Positions 14,933 through 24,633 of a stretch of DNA of 64,000 nucleotides are shown here, piece by piece (within the stretch, counting starts at the first letter, position 1; every line of letters starts with the position of its first letter). Origin of the DNA: Peptoniphilus senegalensis JC140 (GTDB taxonomy: Bacteria; Bacillota; Clostridia; Tissierellales; Peptoniphilaceae); contig NZ_HE610717.1 in the NCBI RefSeq assembly GCF_000321025.1, forward strand, positions 496,017 to 560,016, given 5' to 3'. A model generated the notes under the pieces. The model was not told where the DNA came from, ran no database searches, and saw only the letters and a program-made list of their open reading frames with translations. The translations under genes and the position numbers were made by a program.

Positions 14933-15918
14933 ATAAATTATTAGAAGTCAAGGACTTGACGGTTGCCTTTGAATTAAATGGAGAGTTAAAAAATGCTGTA
15001 AACCACATAAGTTTTGACCTCTACGAAAAAGATTTTGTAGGTCTTGTTGGCGAAAGTGGCTGCGGCAAAACTGTTGCCACACAAACTATTTTGGGAATAC
15101 AAAGTCTTGACGCTCACATTTTGTCTGGCTCCTGTAAATTAAAAGATGTGGAAGTTTTAAATTTTTCAGAAAAAGAGTGGCAAAAGTATAGAGCTAGATC
15201 TATTTCTACAATTTTTCAAGAACCAGGATCAGCTCTTAATCCACTTCAAAAAGTTGGCAAACAAATAGAAGAAATATTGCAAATTCACTACAACTTTCCC
15301 AAGGAAAAAAATAAAAAATTAGTTATAGAAACTATGAAAAAATGTGGTTTAAGAGATGCAGAAGCAGTTTACAATAAGTATCCTCACGAATTATCTGGAG
15401 GAATGCAACAGAGAATTGTAATTGCAATGAGTCTTATTGCTAACCCCTATGTCTTAATAGCTGATGAACCAACTACGGCACTAGATGCAAATATTGGAAA
15501 GCAAATTATTGAACTTTTTGAAGACATCAGCAAACTTTATAATGGTGCAATCCTTTTTATTTCTCACGATTTGAATTTAATTGAAAGAATTTCTAAGAGA
15601 GTTTTAGTTATGTATGCTGGAAGAATTGTAGAAAGTGCAGATACCTCTGAACTTATAAAAAATCCTCTGCACCCTTATACAAAGGCTTTAATAAAAGCTG
15701 TGCCTTCTTATAAAAAAAGAGGCGAAAAACTTTTCAACATCAGAGGAAAAGTACCTGCCCTTAAAAATAGAAGCAATGTTGCTTGTCCTTTCTGGGATAG
15801 GTGTGACTTTACAAAGGACATTTGCAAGGAGAAATTCCCTGAAAGTTCTAATTTCAATGGTCATATTGTGCATTGTCATTTATTTGGAGATGAAAATGGA
15901 AAAAATATTAAAGATTGA
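14929..15918 (+). CDS. ABC transporter ATPase, DppD/OppD type
   Basis: A 329-residue ATPase. Walker A GESGCGKT is at 41-48, the signature LSGGMQQR at about 158-165, Walker B VLIADEP just after 170 and the switch histidine in ISHDLN near 210. The C-terminal oligopeptide-transporter extension carries a cysteine-rich stretch (CPFWDRCDFTKDIC and HCHLF), the type of motif that holds an iron-sulfur cluster in dipeptide transporters. Overlaps the previous gene by four bases and the last gene by 23. Confidence 0.94.
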   Translation: MNKLLEVKDLTVAFELNGELKNAVNHISFDLYEKDFVGLVGESGCGKTVATQTILGIQSLDAHILSGSCKLKDVEVLNFSEKEWQKYRARSISTIFQEPGSALNPLQKVGKQIEEILQIHYNFPKEKNKKLVIETMKKCGLRDAEAVYNKYPHELSGGMQQRIVIAMSLIANPYVLIADEPTTALDANIGKQIIELFEDISKLYNGAILFISHDLNLIERISKRVLVMYAGRIVESADTSELIKNPLHPYTKALIKAVPSYKKRGEKLFNIRGKVPALKNRSNVACPFWDRCDFTKDICKEKFPESSNFNGHIVHCHLFGDENGKNIKD

Positions 15919-16675
15919 AAATGTAGGAAAAATTTATAAATCTTCTTCTCTTTTATTTAGAAAAAAAGAAAATATTGCCTTAAAAGACATTAATTTTTCC
16001 ATCTACAAAGGCGAAATTTTTGGTCTAGTTGGAGAAAGTGGATCAGGTAAAACCACCCTTGCAAATATTATTTTAAGGCTTATAAAAGCTAATCAAGGCA
16101 AAATATTTTTTAATGGAAAAGATATTTCAACTTTCTCTAAAGATGAACTATTTAACTACAGAAAAGAGCTGCAAGTAGTATTTCAAAACCCCTATTCAGC
16201 TCTAAATCCAAAGAAGACAATAGGCTTTGCCTTAAAGGAAATTTTAAATATTCACAATCTATACAGTGAAGAAGAAAAAAACCAAAGAGTATCAAAAGTT
16301 TTAAGAGATATTGAACTAGAAGAAGATATTTTAAATCAATACCCTGGCAGTTTGTCTGGTGGTCAAAAGCAAAGAATTGCCATAGGTCAAGCTCTTATAA
16401 TTAATCCAGAGTTTTTAATTATTGACGAGGGCGTATCGGCACTAGATGTTAGCATCCAAGCACAAATTTTAAATTTAATAAAATCTTTGCAGAAAGAATA
16501 TAACTTTACTTGTCTATTTATTTCTCACGACTTAAATGTTATCTCTTACTTGTGCGATAGAATTGGCGTCCTCTACAAGGGCGAACTTGTGGACTTATTT
16601 AAGACAGAAGAACTGAGAAATCCAGAAAGAGATGAATACACAAAAAAATTATTTTCTTCAATAAAACTTGATTAA
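15896..16675 (+). CDS. ABC transporter ATPase, DppF/OppF type
   Basis: A 259-residue ATPase. Walker A GESGSGKT is at about 46-53, the signature LSGGQKQR near 148-155, Walker B FLIIDE near 168-173 and an ISHDLN switch region. The ATG at 15896 is preferred because GGAG at 15886-15889 precedes it by six bases and the ATPase fold begins at once; a longer frame exists upstream but lies within the preceding gene. It lacks most of the C-terminal extension seen in its partner, as is common for the F subunit. Last gene of the operon, followed by a bidirectional terminator. Confidence 0.93.
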   Translation: MEKILKIENVGKIYKSSSLLFRKKENIALKDINFSIYKGEIFGLVGESGSGKTTLANIILRLIKANQGKIFFNGKDISTFSKDELFNYRKELQVVFQNPYSALNPKKTIGFALKEILNIHNLYSEEEKNQRVSKVLRDIELEEDILNQYPGSLSGGQKQRIAIGQALIINPEFLIIDEGVSALDVSIQAQILNLIKSLQKEYNFTCLFISHDLNVISYLCDRIGVLYKGELVDLFKTEELRNPERDEYTKKLFSSIKLD

Positions 16676-16688
16676 GATTATAAAAAAT

Positions 16689-16720
16689 AAGCTGTAAATA
16701 ACATTTGTTACTTACAGCTT
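16689..16720. terminator. Bidirectional terminator between convergent genes
   Basis: AAGCTGTAA and TTACAGCTT pair with further TAACA/TGTTA pairing and one internal mismatch. T-rich DNA follows on the plus strand and, on the minus strand, TTATTTTTTA. It serves the ABC operon from the left and the thioesterase-like gene from the right. Confidence 0.8.
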
Positions 16721-16724
16721 TCCT

Positions 16725-17249
16725 TTATTTTAAAATTTCACTTAAATCTTTATTATTTTTTTGTCTTATTTTATTTATCTCTCTTCTACTTTCGTAGCCT
16801 GCTATTATTTTTTTCTCTTCAAAACTTTCTCCTATAATTGCAGGAATTTTTCCTGGCTCACTTCCCTTACACTTAAAAGTCAAAAAGCAAAAGGCAGCTA
16901 CTTCTCTTTCCCCTGTCATTGGAGCTTCCTTGGTAAATTTTGTAAAAACTTCAACAGAAGAATTTCCAACTCCAGAAATAAATGTTGTTGCAGTTAAAAA
17001 GTCTCCTTGATTTATTGGCTTTAAAAAAGTAAAACTGTCGCATGAAATTGTTGCAACTCTTCCCCTAGTGTGTCTAATGGCACAGGTTCCAGAGCTATGA
17101 TCAGCAATTTCAAAGAGCCTTGGTCCATACATTGTGCCACCCGTGTTTAAATCTGTTGGCATTACTCCATAGGTAAAAATTACCTTTGACTCAGAAACTT
17201 TTTTTGAATTAGTATAAATATTTTGCAACTTCAGCACCCAATCTCGCAT
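16725..17249 (-). CDS. Hotdog-fold acyl-CoA thioesterase-like protein
   Basis: A 174-residue protein of the YciA/BACH-type acyl-CoA thioesterase group. The hotdog core runs from about 20 to 135: [27 protein letters not shown] with a likely catalytic aspartate, then FLKPINQGD and [11 protein letters not shown] basic tail of about 30 residues follows. The substrate is unknown. It is the third gene after psuK-psuG and overlaps psuG by 41 bases. That overlap is long and no good ribosome site precedes the ATG at 17249, so the start may be a later alternative codon such as a TTG near 17228. Confidence 0.8.
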   Translation of the reverse strand: MRDWVLKLQNIYTNSKKVSESKVIFTYGVMPTDLNTGGTMYGPRLFEIADHSSGTCAIRHTRGRVATISCDSFTFLKPINQGDFLTATTFISGVGNSSVEVFTKFTKEAPMTGEREVAAFCFLTFKCKGSEPGKIPAIIGESFEEKKIIAGYESRREINKIRQKNNKDLSEILK

Positions 17250-18132
17250 TATTTTTCACAAGAGCAATATTTGCTTCAAGAGACTTACCTTCAGTTACTT
17301 CAAGAACTTTTGATAGCAAGAAAGGAGTAGTTTCTTTACCATGAATTCCCTTTTCTTCTGCTTCAACTAAAGCTTTTTCTATAGCTGAATTTATTTTTTC
17401 TTCATCCATTGAATCACTTTCAGGAATAGGATTTGTAAGAAGAATACCACCTTGAAGTCCTAATTCCCATTGAGCCTTTGCCGCATCTGCTGCTTCTTTT
17501 GGATTTTTAATATTGTAGTCAACCTTAAATTCGCTCTTTCTTGTAAAAAAGGCTGGCATATAATCTGTTTGATAGCCAAATACTGGCACTCCCTTAGTTT
17601 CAAGATATTCAAGTGTAAGTCCAATGTCAAGGATTGACTTACATCCTGCACAAACAATCATTATGTCATTTGCTGCAAGTTCTTCAAGGTCTCTTGATAT
17701 GTCAAATGTAACTTCTGCATTTCTGTGAACGCCACCAAGTCCTCCAGTTACGAAGATTTTAATTCCAGCAAGTCTTGATGCAATAATTGTAGAAGCAACT
17801 GTTGTAGCACCATTTAAACCACGAGAAACTATATAGGCAAAGTCCCTTCTTGATGCTTTAATAATATCTTTTGATGTTGCCATAAATTCTAATTCATCAT
17901 CGCTTAAACCAATTTTAATTTTTCCCCCGATAATTGCAGTTGTTGCAGGAACAGCACCATTTTCTCTAATAATTTCTTCACAAGCCTTAGCTGTTTCAAT
18001 ATTTTGTGGATAAGGCATGCCATGAGATATAATTGTAGACTCAAGAGCAACTACTGGCTTACCTTCTTCCATTGCTTTTTTAACTTCGTCGCTATATTCA
18101 ACATACTTCTTTAACATTTCATTACTAATCAT
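17209..18132 (-). CDS. psuG: Pseudouridine-5'-phosphate glycosidase
   Basis: A 307-residue enzyme that splits pseudouridine 5'-phosphate into uracil and ribose 5-phosphate. The family hallmarks are present: [18 protein letters not shown] (about 27-44), [16 protein letters not shown], a [12 protein letters not shown] loop near 130-141 and VPVFGYQTD near 186-194. Length fits the family. It overlaps psuK by four bases, so kinase and glycosidase are made together: PsuK phosphorylates pseudouridine from RNA turnover and PsuG salvages the base. A GGAG site precedes the ATG. Confidence 0.95.
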   Translation of the reverse strand: MISNEMLKKYVEYSDEVKKAMEEGKPVVALESTIISHGMPYPQNIETAKACEEIIRENGAVPATTAIIGGKIKIGLSDDELEFMATSKDIIKASRRDFAYIVSRGLNGATTVASTIIASRLAGIKIFVTGGLGGVHRNAEVTFDISRDLEELAANDIMIVCAGCKSILDIGLTLEYLETKGVPVFGYQTDYMPAFFTRKSEFKVDYNIKNPKEAADAAKAQWELGLQGGILLTNPIPESDSMDEEKINSAIEKALVEAEEKGIHGKETTPFLLSKVLEVTEGKSLEANIALVKNNARLGAEVAKYLY

Positions 18133-19193
18133 AAAATTTCTCCTTTTAAATTATTTTCATTCATGTGCTTGGAACATGAATCAGCACTTTTTAGTGTAAT
18201 CCTTGCAGCAGCTTCAGCTGCCTTCATTCTCTTATCTATATCTAAGTTATTGTAAAGACCATAGGCATAGCCAGCCATGAAGGCATCTCCTGCTCCACTT
18301 GCATTTACAATTTCAACCTCTTTTGGCTTTCTCATCATCTTAAAATCTTTTTCAAAATAAAATGCACCATTTTCTCCAGCAGTAATGACAAGACTATTTA
18401 AACCCTTTGCTATTAAATATTCCCCAAGTCTATCAATGTTTTCTGTTTCAAGACCTGTTAGAGCTTGAGCTTCATAAAGATTAACTTTTAAGAAATGAAT
18501 TTTATCCAATAGATTTTTTATTTTCATTACTTTTTTTGTGGAAACTCCGTCAATTAAAAACCTTCCCTTTAAATTTTTTAGTACATAATCCAAAGTTTCC
18601 TCTTGAAGATTTGTATCCATTATTGTAAATTCAGAATTTTCAATAATTCTTTTGTTCTTATCAATGTATTCCCTATCAATATTTTTTAACAAATCCATAT
18701 CAGAAATTGCAATATACATATCCTTTGTCTCATCTAAAATTGCAAGATAGTGAGGAGTTATTCCATCAGCCAATAAAATTTTGGAGCTGTCGACATTAAT
18801 TCTATTTAACTCATCCAAAATATTTTTCCCAGCATCATCCTTACCAAGAACTGATAGAAAAGTTGTGTTAACATCAAGCCTTGCTAAATTTTCGCAAATA
18901 TTCCTGCCTACACCACCACTAGAATATTTTATTTTCCCTGGATTTGAATCTCTGCTTTTCAAATTATCAAAAGAATATCCTGTAATATCCATATTAGATC
19001 CACCAAGAACTGCTACATAAGAATCTTCTCTAAGAATATATCCTCTACCTAAAATATATCCAGAAGTCATTAAATTATTTATATGTGTAGATACACCAGA
19101 CCTTGTAATATCTAATTCATCAGCAATCTCTTGTTGTGATATTCTCGGATTTTTCTTCAAAAGATTTATAATTTCCTTTTCTCTTGGAGTCAA
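18129..19193 (-). CDS. psuK: Pseudouridine kinase with N-terminal winged helix
   Basis: About 354 residues. The first about 55 form a winged helix ([15 protein letters not shown], then [20 protein letters not shown]); the rest is a PfkB-type kinase ([28 protein letters not shown] near 95-110, and the anion-hole motif [14 protein letters not shown] near 305-318). Fusion of a DNA-binding domain to this kinase is seen in many Firmicutes and suggests autoregulation. I prefer TTG at 19193 because AGAGGTGA lies five bases before it; a GTG at 19202 would place that site inside the gene. A strong promoter and a 14-bp inverted repeat lie just upstream. Confidence 0.92.
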   Translation of the reverse strand: MTPREKEIINLLKKNPRISQQEIADELDITRSGVSTHINNLMTSGYILGRGYILREDSYVAVLGGSNMDITGYSFDNLKSRDSNPGKIKYSSGGVGRNICENLARLDVNTTFLSVLGKDDAGKNILDELNRINVDSSKILLADGITPHYLAILDETKDMYIAISDMDLLKNIDREYIDKNKRIIENSEFTIMDTNLQEETLDYVLKNLKGRFLIDGVSTKKVMKIKNLLDKIHFLKVNLYEAQALTGLETENIDRLGEYLIAKGLNSLVITAGENGAFYFEKDFKMMRKPKEVEIVNASGAGDAFMAGYAYGLYNNLDIDKRMKAAEAAARITLKSADSCSKHMNENNLKGEIL

Positions 19194-19200
19194 AAAAATC

Positions 19201-19249
19201 ACCTCTAATCATTTACTTGTATTTTAATCAAATGATTAGAGGTTGTCAA
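19201..19249 (-). promoter_or_regulatory. psuK promoter within a 14-bp inverted repeat (operator/terminator)
   Basis: On the minus strand TTGACA (19244-19249), a 17-base spacer and TAAAAT (19221-19226) form a near-consensus promoter. The inverted repeat ACCTCTAATCATTT / AAATGATTAGAGGT (19230-19243 and 19201-19214) flanks the -10; one arm is the promoter spacer and the other contains the psuK ribosome binding site. The second arm is followed by TTTTTTT, so RNA reading through from tdk could fold it into a terminator. Confidence 0.8.
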
Positions 19250-19253
19250 TCCT

Positions 19254-19856
19254 TTATAAAAATTTTTCTTGATTTTCTTTTAATTTGTCTTCTTCAATAG
19301 CAACTCTATAACATGACCTACATAGTGGCTCATACTCTTCCACTGCTCCAAGTTCCACCCTCTTGTCACTCTTAATCTTTCTATGAGAAACCCAAGCATC
19401 ACTTCCACATCTCTTGCAAACTGCATGATGCTTGTTAAGATAATCTACCTTAGGCATAACTTCTTTTACAATTTCAAAAGGCTTTGCCATATAGTCCATA
19501 TCAAGACCTGCCATTACAATTGTGATTCCCATTTCAAGAATTTTCTCTAAATTAGCTTCAATTTCATTAGGCTCATCCTTTAAAAACTGAACTTCATCAA
19601 TTCCTATTACTTCAGGAGAATTTTTTTCTGCGTAATCCAAAATTTCAGCACTGGATTCTATTTCTATTGCCTTTAAAGAAATTTTATCGTGAGTTACAAT
19701 TTCTTCTCGTGAATATCTTTTGTCAATCAATGGCTTAAAGGCAACAACTTTATAATTAGCAATAGAAAATCTCTTTAAATCTTTCTCTAAAGAGCTAGTC
19801 TTCCCTGAAAACATAGAGCCAGTGTGTAAAATCATTCTTCCTCTGTATTGATGCAT
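19254..19856 (-). CDS. tdk: Thymidine kinase (type II)
   Basis: A 200-residue salvage enzyme. Walker A GSMFSGKT is at about 13-20, the Walker B-like VIGIDEVQFL near 82-91, and a zinc ribbon is formed by CKRCGSD and CRSC. It phosphorylates thymidine with ATP. The ATG at 19856 is chosen over a longer in-frame start at 19895 because the family starts near MILHTGSMFSGKT and a GGGAT site precedes it; the longer version would overlap the cyclophilin gene. It follows that gene by four bases. Confidence 0.95.
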   Translation of the reverse strand: MHQYRGRMILHTGSMFSGKTSSLEKDLKRFSIANYKVVAFKPLIDKRYSREEIVTHDKISLKAIEIESSAEILDYAEKNSPEVIGIDEVQFLKDEPNEIEANLEKILEMGITIVMAGLDMDYMAKPFEIVKEVMPKVDYLNKHHAVCKRCGSDAWVSHRKIKSDKRVELGAVEEYEPLCRSCYRVAIEEDKLKENQEKFL

Positions 19857-19860
19857 TATT

Positions 19861-20466
19861 TTATCCCTTGTACTCTTCCATAAAAGCTTCTTCAATTACA
19901 ATGTCAAATACAGGTTTATCCATAAATCCAACCTTGGACTTTGCAATGTCATCAACTACATCCATTCCTTCAAAAACTTGTCCGAAGACAGTGTGCTTAC
20001 CATCTAGCCAAAAAGCACCCCCAACTTTTTCATAAGCATCTACAATGTCTTTAGGATAGCCGCTCTCTTCTCCAGCTTCTTTCATTTGACCAATTAAATC
20101 AGATGAAATTTTATCCCCTTGAACAATAAAAAATTGAGATCCATTTGTGTTAGGGCCAGCATTAGCCATAGAAAGTGCCCCTCTAAAATTCCTAAAGTTT
20201 ACATCAAATTCATCTTTAAAAGCCTTTTTCCACTTGCTTTCGCCCCCGCGACCTGTTCCAGATGGGTCTCCACCTTGAATCATAAAGTTCTCTATAACTC
20301 TATGGAAAATTATTCCGTCATAATATTTATCTTCTATAAGTGAAGTAAAGTTTTCTACAGCTAGAGGTGCTGCTTCTTCAAATAATCTTATTTTAATTTC
20401 GCCTTTATTAGTTTTTAGCACTGCAATTTTTTCTCCAAGTGCAGGTTTTTCAAATTGTTTTAACAT
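19861..20466 (-). CDS. Cyclophilin-type peptidyl-prolyl isomerase
   Basis: About 201 residues, cytoplasmic (no signal peptide). The cyclophilin core is clear: GEIKIRLFEEAAP, FHRVIENFMIQGGDP near 69-83, GALSMANAGPNTNGSQFFI near 108-126 and HTVFGQVFEGMDVVD near 172-186. It assists folding by proline isomerisation. The ATG at 20466 follows AAAGGAGATAAA; the upstream TTG is not needed. It lies between the MATE transporter and tdk. Confidence 0.94.
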   Translation of the reverse strand: MLKQFEKPALGEKIAVLKTNKGEIKIRLFEEAAPLAVENFTSLIEDKYYDGIIFHRVIENFMIQGGDPSGTGRGGESKWKKAFKDEFDVNFRNFRGALSMANAGPNTNGSQFFIVQGDKISSDLIGQMKEAGEESGYPKDIVDAYEKVGGAFWLDGKHTVFGQVFEGMDVVDDIAKSKVGFMDKPVFDIVIEEAFMEEYKG

Positions 20467-20477
20467 TTTATCTCCTT

Positions 20478-21842
20478 TCAAATATAAGTCCTCATGTTTA
20501 TTTTAAAGCCATCTGTCTTATTACGCAAATAATAATAAATTAAAGTTAAAAATATTCCCTTTAAGATAGAGGACAAGCTCATAGCAATCCAAATACCATT
20601 GGCTTCTAAAATTGGCATCAAAATTATGGCAAGAGGAATCCTTGATACATTTAATATCATTGCATTTATTGCAGAATACTTTGTAAGACCAAGACCATTT
20701 AACATTCCCGTAGTTCCAATTTCAAGTGCCATAAAGTATTGTGATATTGATACAATTTTTAAATAATCAATTCCCTTTATAATTGCCTCAGGATCTCTTG
20801 GTATAAAAAGTGTAAATAAATTTTTTGCAAAGAAAAATAATAAAAGTGACGCAAAAATTCCTATCATATTTACAATTTTCATTGCTTCTCTCCTACCATC
20901 TCGAAGTCTTTCATAATTTTTGGCCCCAAAATTTTGTCCAAAAAAGGCAGAAAAGGCAACAGAAAATCCGTCAGATGTCATCCAAGAAATAGATTCTATT
21001 TGTGAACCAATTGAATATACTGCAATATAAATTGCTCCAAAACTTGCAATGTATTTATTTAAGACCATACCCACCATGGCATGAATCACTGATTGGAGTG
21101 ATGCTGGACATCCTAGTTTTAAAATTGACTTAAAATAATTTTTTTCAGGAATTTTAAAATAATTAGTTTTAACAAAAATTTCCCTGTTTGTAAATCCAAC
21201 ATATAAATATAGGAGTGTGGAAACCATTTGTGCAAAAACAGTTGCAAGAGCCGCACCTTTTATTCCAAGCTCTGGAAAAATTGAAATCCCAAAAATTAAA
21301 AAAGGATCAAGAATTAAATTAATAACTAGAGAAATTATTGAAATTTTAAAAGGTGTAATTGAGTTTCCTTTTGCAAAAAAAGCTGCTGATAAAATTGGGT
21401 TTAAAAAAGTAAAAATTAATCCTAAACTAATTATTACAAGATAATTTACTGCCAATTGATGAACAAGATCATCAAGTTTGTAAAAACCAATTATTTTATT
21501 TCTTAAAGTGATATATAAAATTGTTAAACTTATACAAAATATTAAATTTAAAATAAAGCCTGCTACCCAAACTTTTTTTGCACTTTCATTATCTCCCTTT
21601 CCATAAGACTGTGAAAGTCCAACAGAAATTCCTGTTTTTGCAACAAGAGTAATAGATTGTGCAATCCATACCAAAAAAGAACAAGTTCCAACAGCAGCAA
21701 CAGCTCCAGTAGATAATCTACCAAGCCACATTAAATCGACAAGCGAGTATGCCATCTGCACAAAAGCCGTTCCCATTAAGGGCATTGCCATCTTTAACAA
21801 TGCAGAAAATATATCTCCCTTTAATAAATTGACTTCCCTCAT
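20478..21842 (-). CDS. MATE family efflux transporter
   Basis: A 454-residue protein with about 12 membrane helices in two similar halves. The N-terminal motif MAMPLMGTAFVQMAYSLVDLMWLGRLSTGAVAAVG (positions about 18-52) and the second-half LGCPASLQSVIHAM (about 243-256) and GAKNYERLRDGRREA (about 304-318) are typical. MATE proteins export cationic drugs or metabolites using ion gradients; the substrate is not predictable. It starts three bases after the map stop, with only a weak ribosome site. Confidence 0.92.
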   Translation of the reverse strand: MREVNLLKGDIFSALLKMAMPLMGTAFVQMAYSLVDLMWLGRLSTGAVAAVGTCSFLVWIAQSITLVAKTGISVGLSQSYGKGDNESAKKVWVAGFILNLIFCISLTILYITLRNKIIGFYKLDDLVHQLAVNYLVIISLGLIFTFLNPILSAAFFAKGNSITPFKISIISLVINLILDPFLIFGISIFPELGIKGAALATVFAQMVSTLLYLYVGFTNREIFVKTNYFKIPEKNYFKSILKLGCPASLQSVIHAMVGMVLNKYIASFGAIYIAVYSIGSQIESISWMTSDGFSVAFSAFFGQNFGAKNYERLRDGRREAMKIVNMIGIFASLLLFFFAKNLFTLFIPRDPEAIIKGIDYLKIVSISQYFMALEIGTTGMLNGLGLTKYSAINAMILNVSRIPLAIILMPILEANGIWIAMSLSSILKGIFLTLIYYYLRNKTDGFKINMRTYI

Positions 21843-21845
21843 TTA

Positions 21846-22601
21846 TTAACAATCGCCCTGGTCAGTAATAATTATTGGACCATCCTTAGTTATTGCAAGT
21901 TGGTGTTCATATTGCGCAGAAAGTGAACCATCAGCAGTCCTTGCCGTCCAACCATTGTCATCTATTGTAAGTTCCTTTTTGCCCATGTTAATCATTGGTT
22001 CAATAGTAAATACCATTCCCTCTTGAAGTCTTAGTCCTCTGCCAGCCTTTCCATAATGAAGAACTTGTGGGTCTTCGTGCATTTCTTGACCTATTCCATG
22101 ACCAACAAATTCTCTGACAACAGAATAACCATTTTCTTCTGCGTGTTTTTGAACAGCTGCAGCAATATCTCCAAGCCTATTGCCAATAACAGCTTTTTCA
22201 ATTCCCTTATACATACATTCACGAGTTACTCTCAAAAGTTTTTTTGCCTCTTCTGAAACTTCTCCAACTTCATAGGACCATGCAGAGTCTGCAAGCCATC
22301 CATCTACATTTACAACCATATCAACAGTTATAATATCGCCATCTTTAAGGGCATATTCAGATGGAAATCCGTGACATATTTCATCATTTACTGATGCACA
22401 AATTGAATAAGGATAGCCTTCGTAACCCTTTTGTTCAGGATAAGCTCCTCTTTCCTTTAAATAATTTTCCACAAACCTATCTATTTCAATAGTTTTTACA
22501 CCAGGTTTAATAAAATCTCTAAGTTTGTGATGCACATCAGATAAAACTTTACCTGCAACTTGCATCTTTTTTATTTCGTCTTCTGTTTTAATAATAATCA
22601 T
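21846..22601 (-). CDS. map: Methionine aminopeptidase, type I
   Basis: A 251-residue enzyme removing initiator methionine. Metal ligands are in the expected order: D in ITVDMVVNVDG (about 92), D in DSAWSYEVG (about 103), H in FVGHGIGQEMHEDP (about 167), E in TIEPMIN (about 200) and E in QYEHQLAIT (about 232). Substrate histidine HGFP is present near 78. No N-terminal SH3-type zinc finger. It overlaps the TPR gene by four bases. GGAG precedes the ATG. Confidence 0.96.
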   Translation of the reverse strand: MIIIKTEDEIKKMQVAGKVLSDVHHKLRDFIKPGVKTIEIDRFVENYLKERGAYPEQKGYEGYPYSICASVNDEICHGFPSEYALKDGDIITVDMVVNVDGWLADSAWSYEVGEVSEEAKKLLRVTRECMYKGIEKAVIGNRLGDIAAAVQKHAEENGYSVVREFVGHGIGQEMHEDPQVLHYGKAGRGLRLQEGMVFTIEPMINMGKKELTIDDNGWTARTADGSLSAQYEHQLAITKDGPIIITDQGDC

Positions 22602-23494
22602 TTTAACTCCTTTACAATCTCACACAAATCATCGTCTGTCTTAGCCCATTCATAGGCTTCCCTGTTTATTTTTATTGCTTTTTTTATTTCATCTTTTGCC
22701 CTTTTAATATCTCCCAAAAGAGAGAAAGAACAAGCCTTATTATAATGTAAATTAACAGAATTTGGAAAATCTAAAAGTCCTCTATCTAAAATATTTATAG
22801 CAGATTTGTAATCTTTTTCTTCAATATATACGGCAGACATATTTAAAAATAAAAATGGGTCTTCAAATTTACCAATCGCCTCATAATAATATTTTAGAGC
22901 CAAAGCGTTGTCGCCCTTCTTTTTTGAGAGAACACCCATATTATATAGAGCTCTCCCATAGTCTGGCTTTATCTCAAGAGATTTTTTCACAAATTTTTCA
23001 GCCAAGTCATTTTTATTTTCTATTTCATAAATTGAGCCTAAATCATTATATGCTACAAAGTCATAATCATCTATTGCAAGAACTTTTTCAAATTCTTTTA
23101 TTGCAAGCTCTGTCTTTCCAATCTTGTCATAGGCATGAGCCAGATAATAATGGGCTCTGTCATAATTTTCATCAAGTTTAATAGCCAATTTATAATTTTT
23201 AATAGAATAATTTATATCCCCATTGCAAAAATCATTTGTTATGGCAAGACCATAATAGGCACCTGCCATTTCTCTTAGGCTCAAAATTTTTTCAAAATAA
23301 AGTTTTGCCTCATCATAATTTTCTTTTTTTAGATATATATCAGTTAATTCAAAGTAGACAGAAATTTTTTCATCGACATCTGCTTCTCTTGTGAATTTTA
23401 AAGATTTTAACAGTAAATCTTCAGCTTTATCTAAGTCCCCATCTATCAAAAATTCTTCTGCTAAAATTAAATAATTTTTAAATTTTAAGTCCAT
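22598..23494 (-). CDS. Tetratricopeptide-repeat protein
   Basis: About 298 residues made almost wholly of TPR units, roughly seven, with the usual pattern (for example YDRAHYYLAHAYDKIGKTEL and YDFVAYNDLGSIYEIENKND). No signal peptide or catalytic domain. TPR proteins mediate protein contacts; partners are unknown. The ATG at 23494 follows a GAGG site; a longer frame to 23527 would start in promoter-like DNA. First gene of the run with map, MATE, cyclophilin and tdk. Confidence 0.88.
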   Translation of the reverse strand: MDLKFKNYLILAEEFLIDGDLDKAEDLLLKSLKFTREADVDEKISVYFELTDIYLKKENYDEAKLYFEKILSLREMAGAYYGLAITNDFCNGDINYSIKNYKLAIKLDENYDRAHYYLAHAYDKIGKTELAIKEFEKVLAIDDYDFVAYNDLGSIYEIENKNDLAEKFVKKSLEIKPDYGRALYNMGVLSKKKGDNALALKYYYEAIGKFEDPFLFLNMSAVYIEEKDYKSAINILDRGLLDFPNSVNLHYNKACSFSLLGDIKRAKDEIKKAIKINREAYEWAKTDDDLCEIVKELK

Positions 23495-23505
23495 ATAAAC
23501 CTCAA

Positions 23506-23540
23506 TTCTTATTATATTATATAGCATTTTTTATAATTTC
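23506..23540 (-). promoter_or_regulatory. Promoter of the TPR-map-MATE operon
   Basis: TTGAAA on the minus strand, 17 bases, then TAATAT; an overlapping TATAAT is also present. It lies between divergent genes just upstream of the TPR start. Confidence 0.5.
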
Positions 23541-23547
23541 AAAGTCA

Positions 23548-23576
23548 TGGAAATAATTTTTAAAAAAATATATAAT
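23548..23576 (+). promoter_or_regulatory. Promoter of the radical SAM gene
   Basis: TATAAT at 23571-23576 with TGGAAA 17 bases upstream (23548-23553). The same -35 variant is found before the ABC transporter operon. Confidence 0.5.
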
Positions 23577-23591
23577 GTACTAGGTGATTTG

Positions 23592-24557
23592 ATGAGACGA
23601 TTTTTATCCTTTAATGATTTTTTTCGTGAGTATTTTTCTGGCAAGAGCGTAAAACTTTCTCTTGATGCTGGCTTTTCTTGCCCCAATAGAGATGGTAGGC
23701 TTTCCAATATTGGCTGTATCTTTTGCTCTGATGAAGGCAGTGGAGAATTCGCTGGGTCTAAAAATCTTTCTATTAGCGAGCAAATTGAATCCCAAAAAAT
23801 ATTTCTAGAAAAGAAGTGGAAGGCAAAAAATTATATTTCCTACTTCCAAAATTTTACCAATACCTATGGGTCTCTCCAGTCTTTAAAAAATATTTACGAT
23901 GAAGTTACAAGTAGAGATGACATAGTTGGAATATCTATTGCAACTAGATGCGACTGCCTCGATGATGAAAAAATAGATTATTTAAGAGAAATTTCACGCA
24001 AGAAAACACTTTGGCTAGAACTTGGCATGCAAAGTGTAAATGAAAACACAATTAAGCTCATAAATCGAGGTTACACTCATGAAATTTTTGATGAAACTGT
24101 AAAAAAATTAAAAGACGCAAATATATTATTTTTAATTCACGCAATATTTGGACTTCCCTTTGAAGACCAAAATGATTTTAAAAATACAATCAAATACATA
24201 AGAGAAGTTGCCCCCTTTGGTGTAAAATTTCACAACTTATATATTTTAAAGGGCTCGCCTATTTATGAACTCTACAAAAATAAAAAATTTAGACTTTTAT
24301 CAAGGGAAGAATACACTCAAACAATTCTTTATGCTTTGGAAAATATCAACGAGAAGACCGTAGTTCACAGAATCACTGGCGATCCACCAAAGAAAAATCT
24401 CTTTGAACCAAAATGGTGTGCCGACAAACTTTCTGTCATTTCCGAAATTGACAAAAGATTAAAGGAATTAGATAAAGATATACTAAAAGATGAACAAATA
24501 AAAAACATTTCAACATATTGGAAAGAAATAGACTTAGCCTTTAGCCATAAAACTTAA
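23592..24557 (+). CDS. Radical SAM protein of the TIGR01212/YtqA family
   Basis: About 321 residues. Near residue 29 begins the cysteine motif CPNRDG...GCIFC, with the wide spacing typical of this family rather than the plain CxxxCxxC, followed by SDEGSGEFAG. LELGMQSVNENTIKLINRGYTHE (about 134-156) and IHAIFGLPFEDQNDF are also conserved. The family belongs to the elongator-like radical SAM group; the substrate is not known with certainty, tRNA modification being possible. I start at the ATG at 23592, preceded by AGGTGA; the longer ORF has no such support. It stands alone, divergent from the TPR operon. Confidence 0.88.
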   Translation: MRRFLSFNDFFREYFSGKSVKLSLDAGFSCPNRDGRLSNIGCIFCSDEGSGEFAGSKNLSISEQIESQKIFLEKKWKAKNYISYFQNFTNTYGSLQSLKNIYDEVTSRDDIVGISIATRCDCLDDEKIDYLREISRKKTLWLELGMQSVNENTIKLINRGYTHEIFDETVKKLKDANILFLIHAIFGLPFEDQNDFKNTIKYIREVAPFGVKFHNLYILKGSPIYELYKNKKFRLLSREEYTQTILYALENINEKTVVHRITGDPPKKNLFEPKWCADKLSVISEIDKRLKELDKDILKDEQIKNISTYWKEIDLAFSHKT

Positions 24558-24633
24558 AAAATGTCTAAATCTATTGTATAATATTACTTAATGTTTAAAA
24601 TAAATTTATATAATTAGCTTGCAAAGGAGAAAC

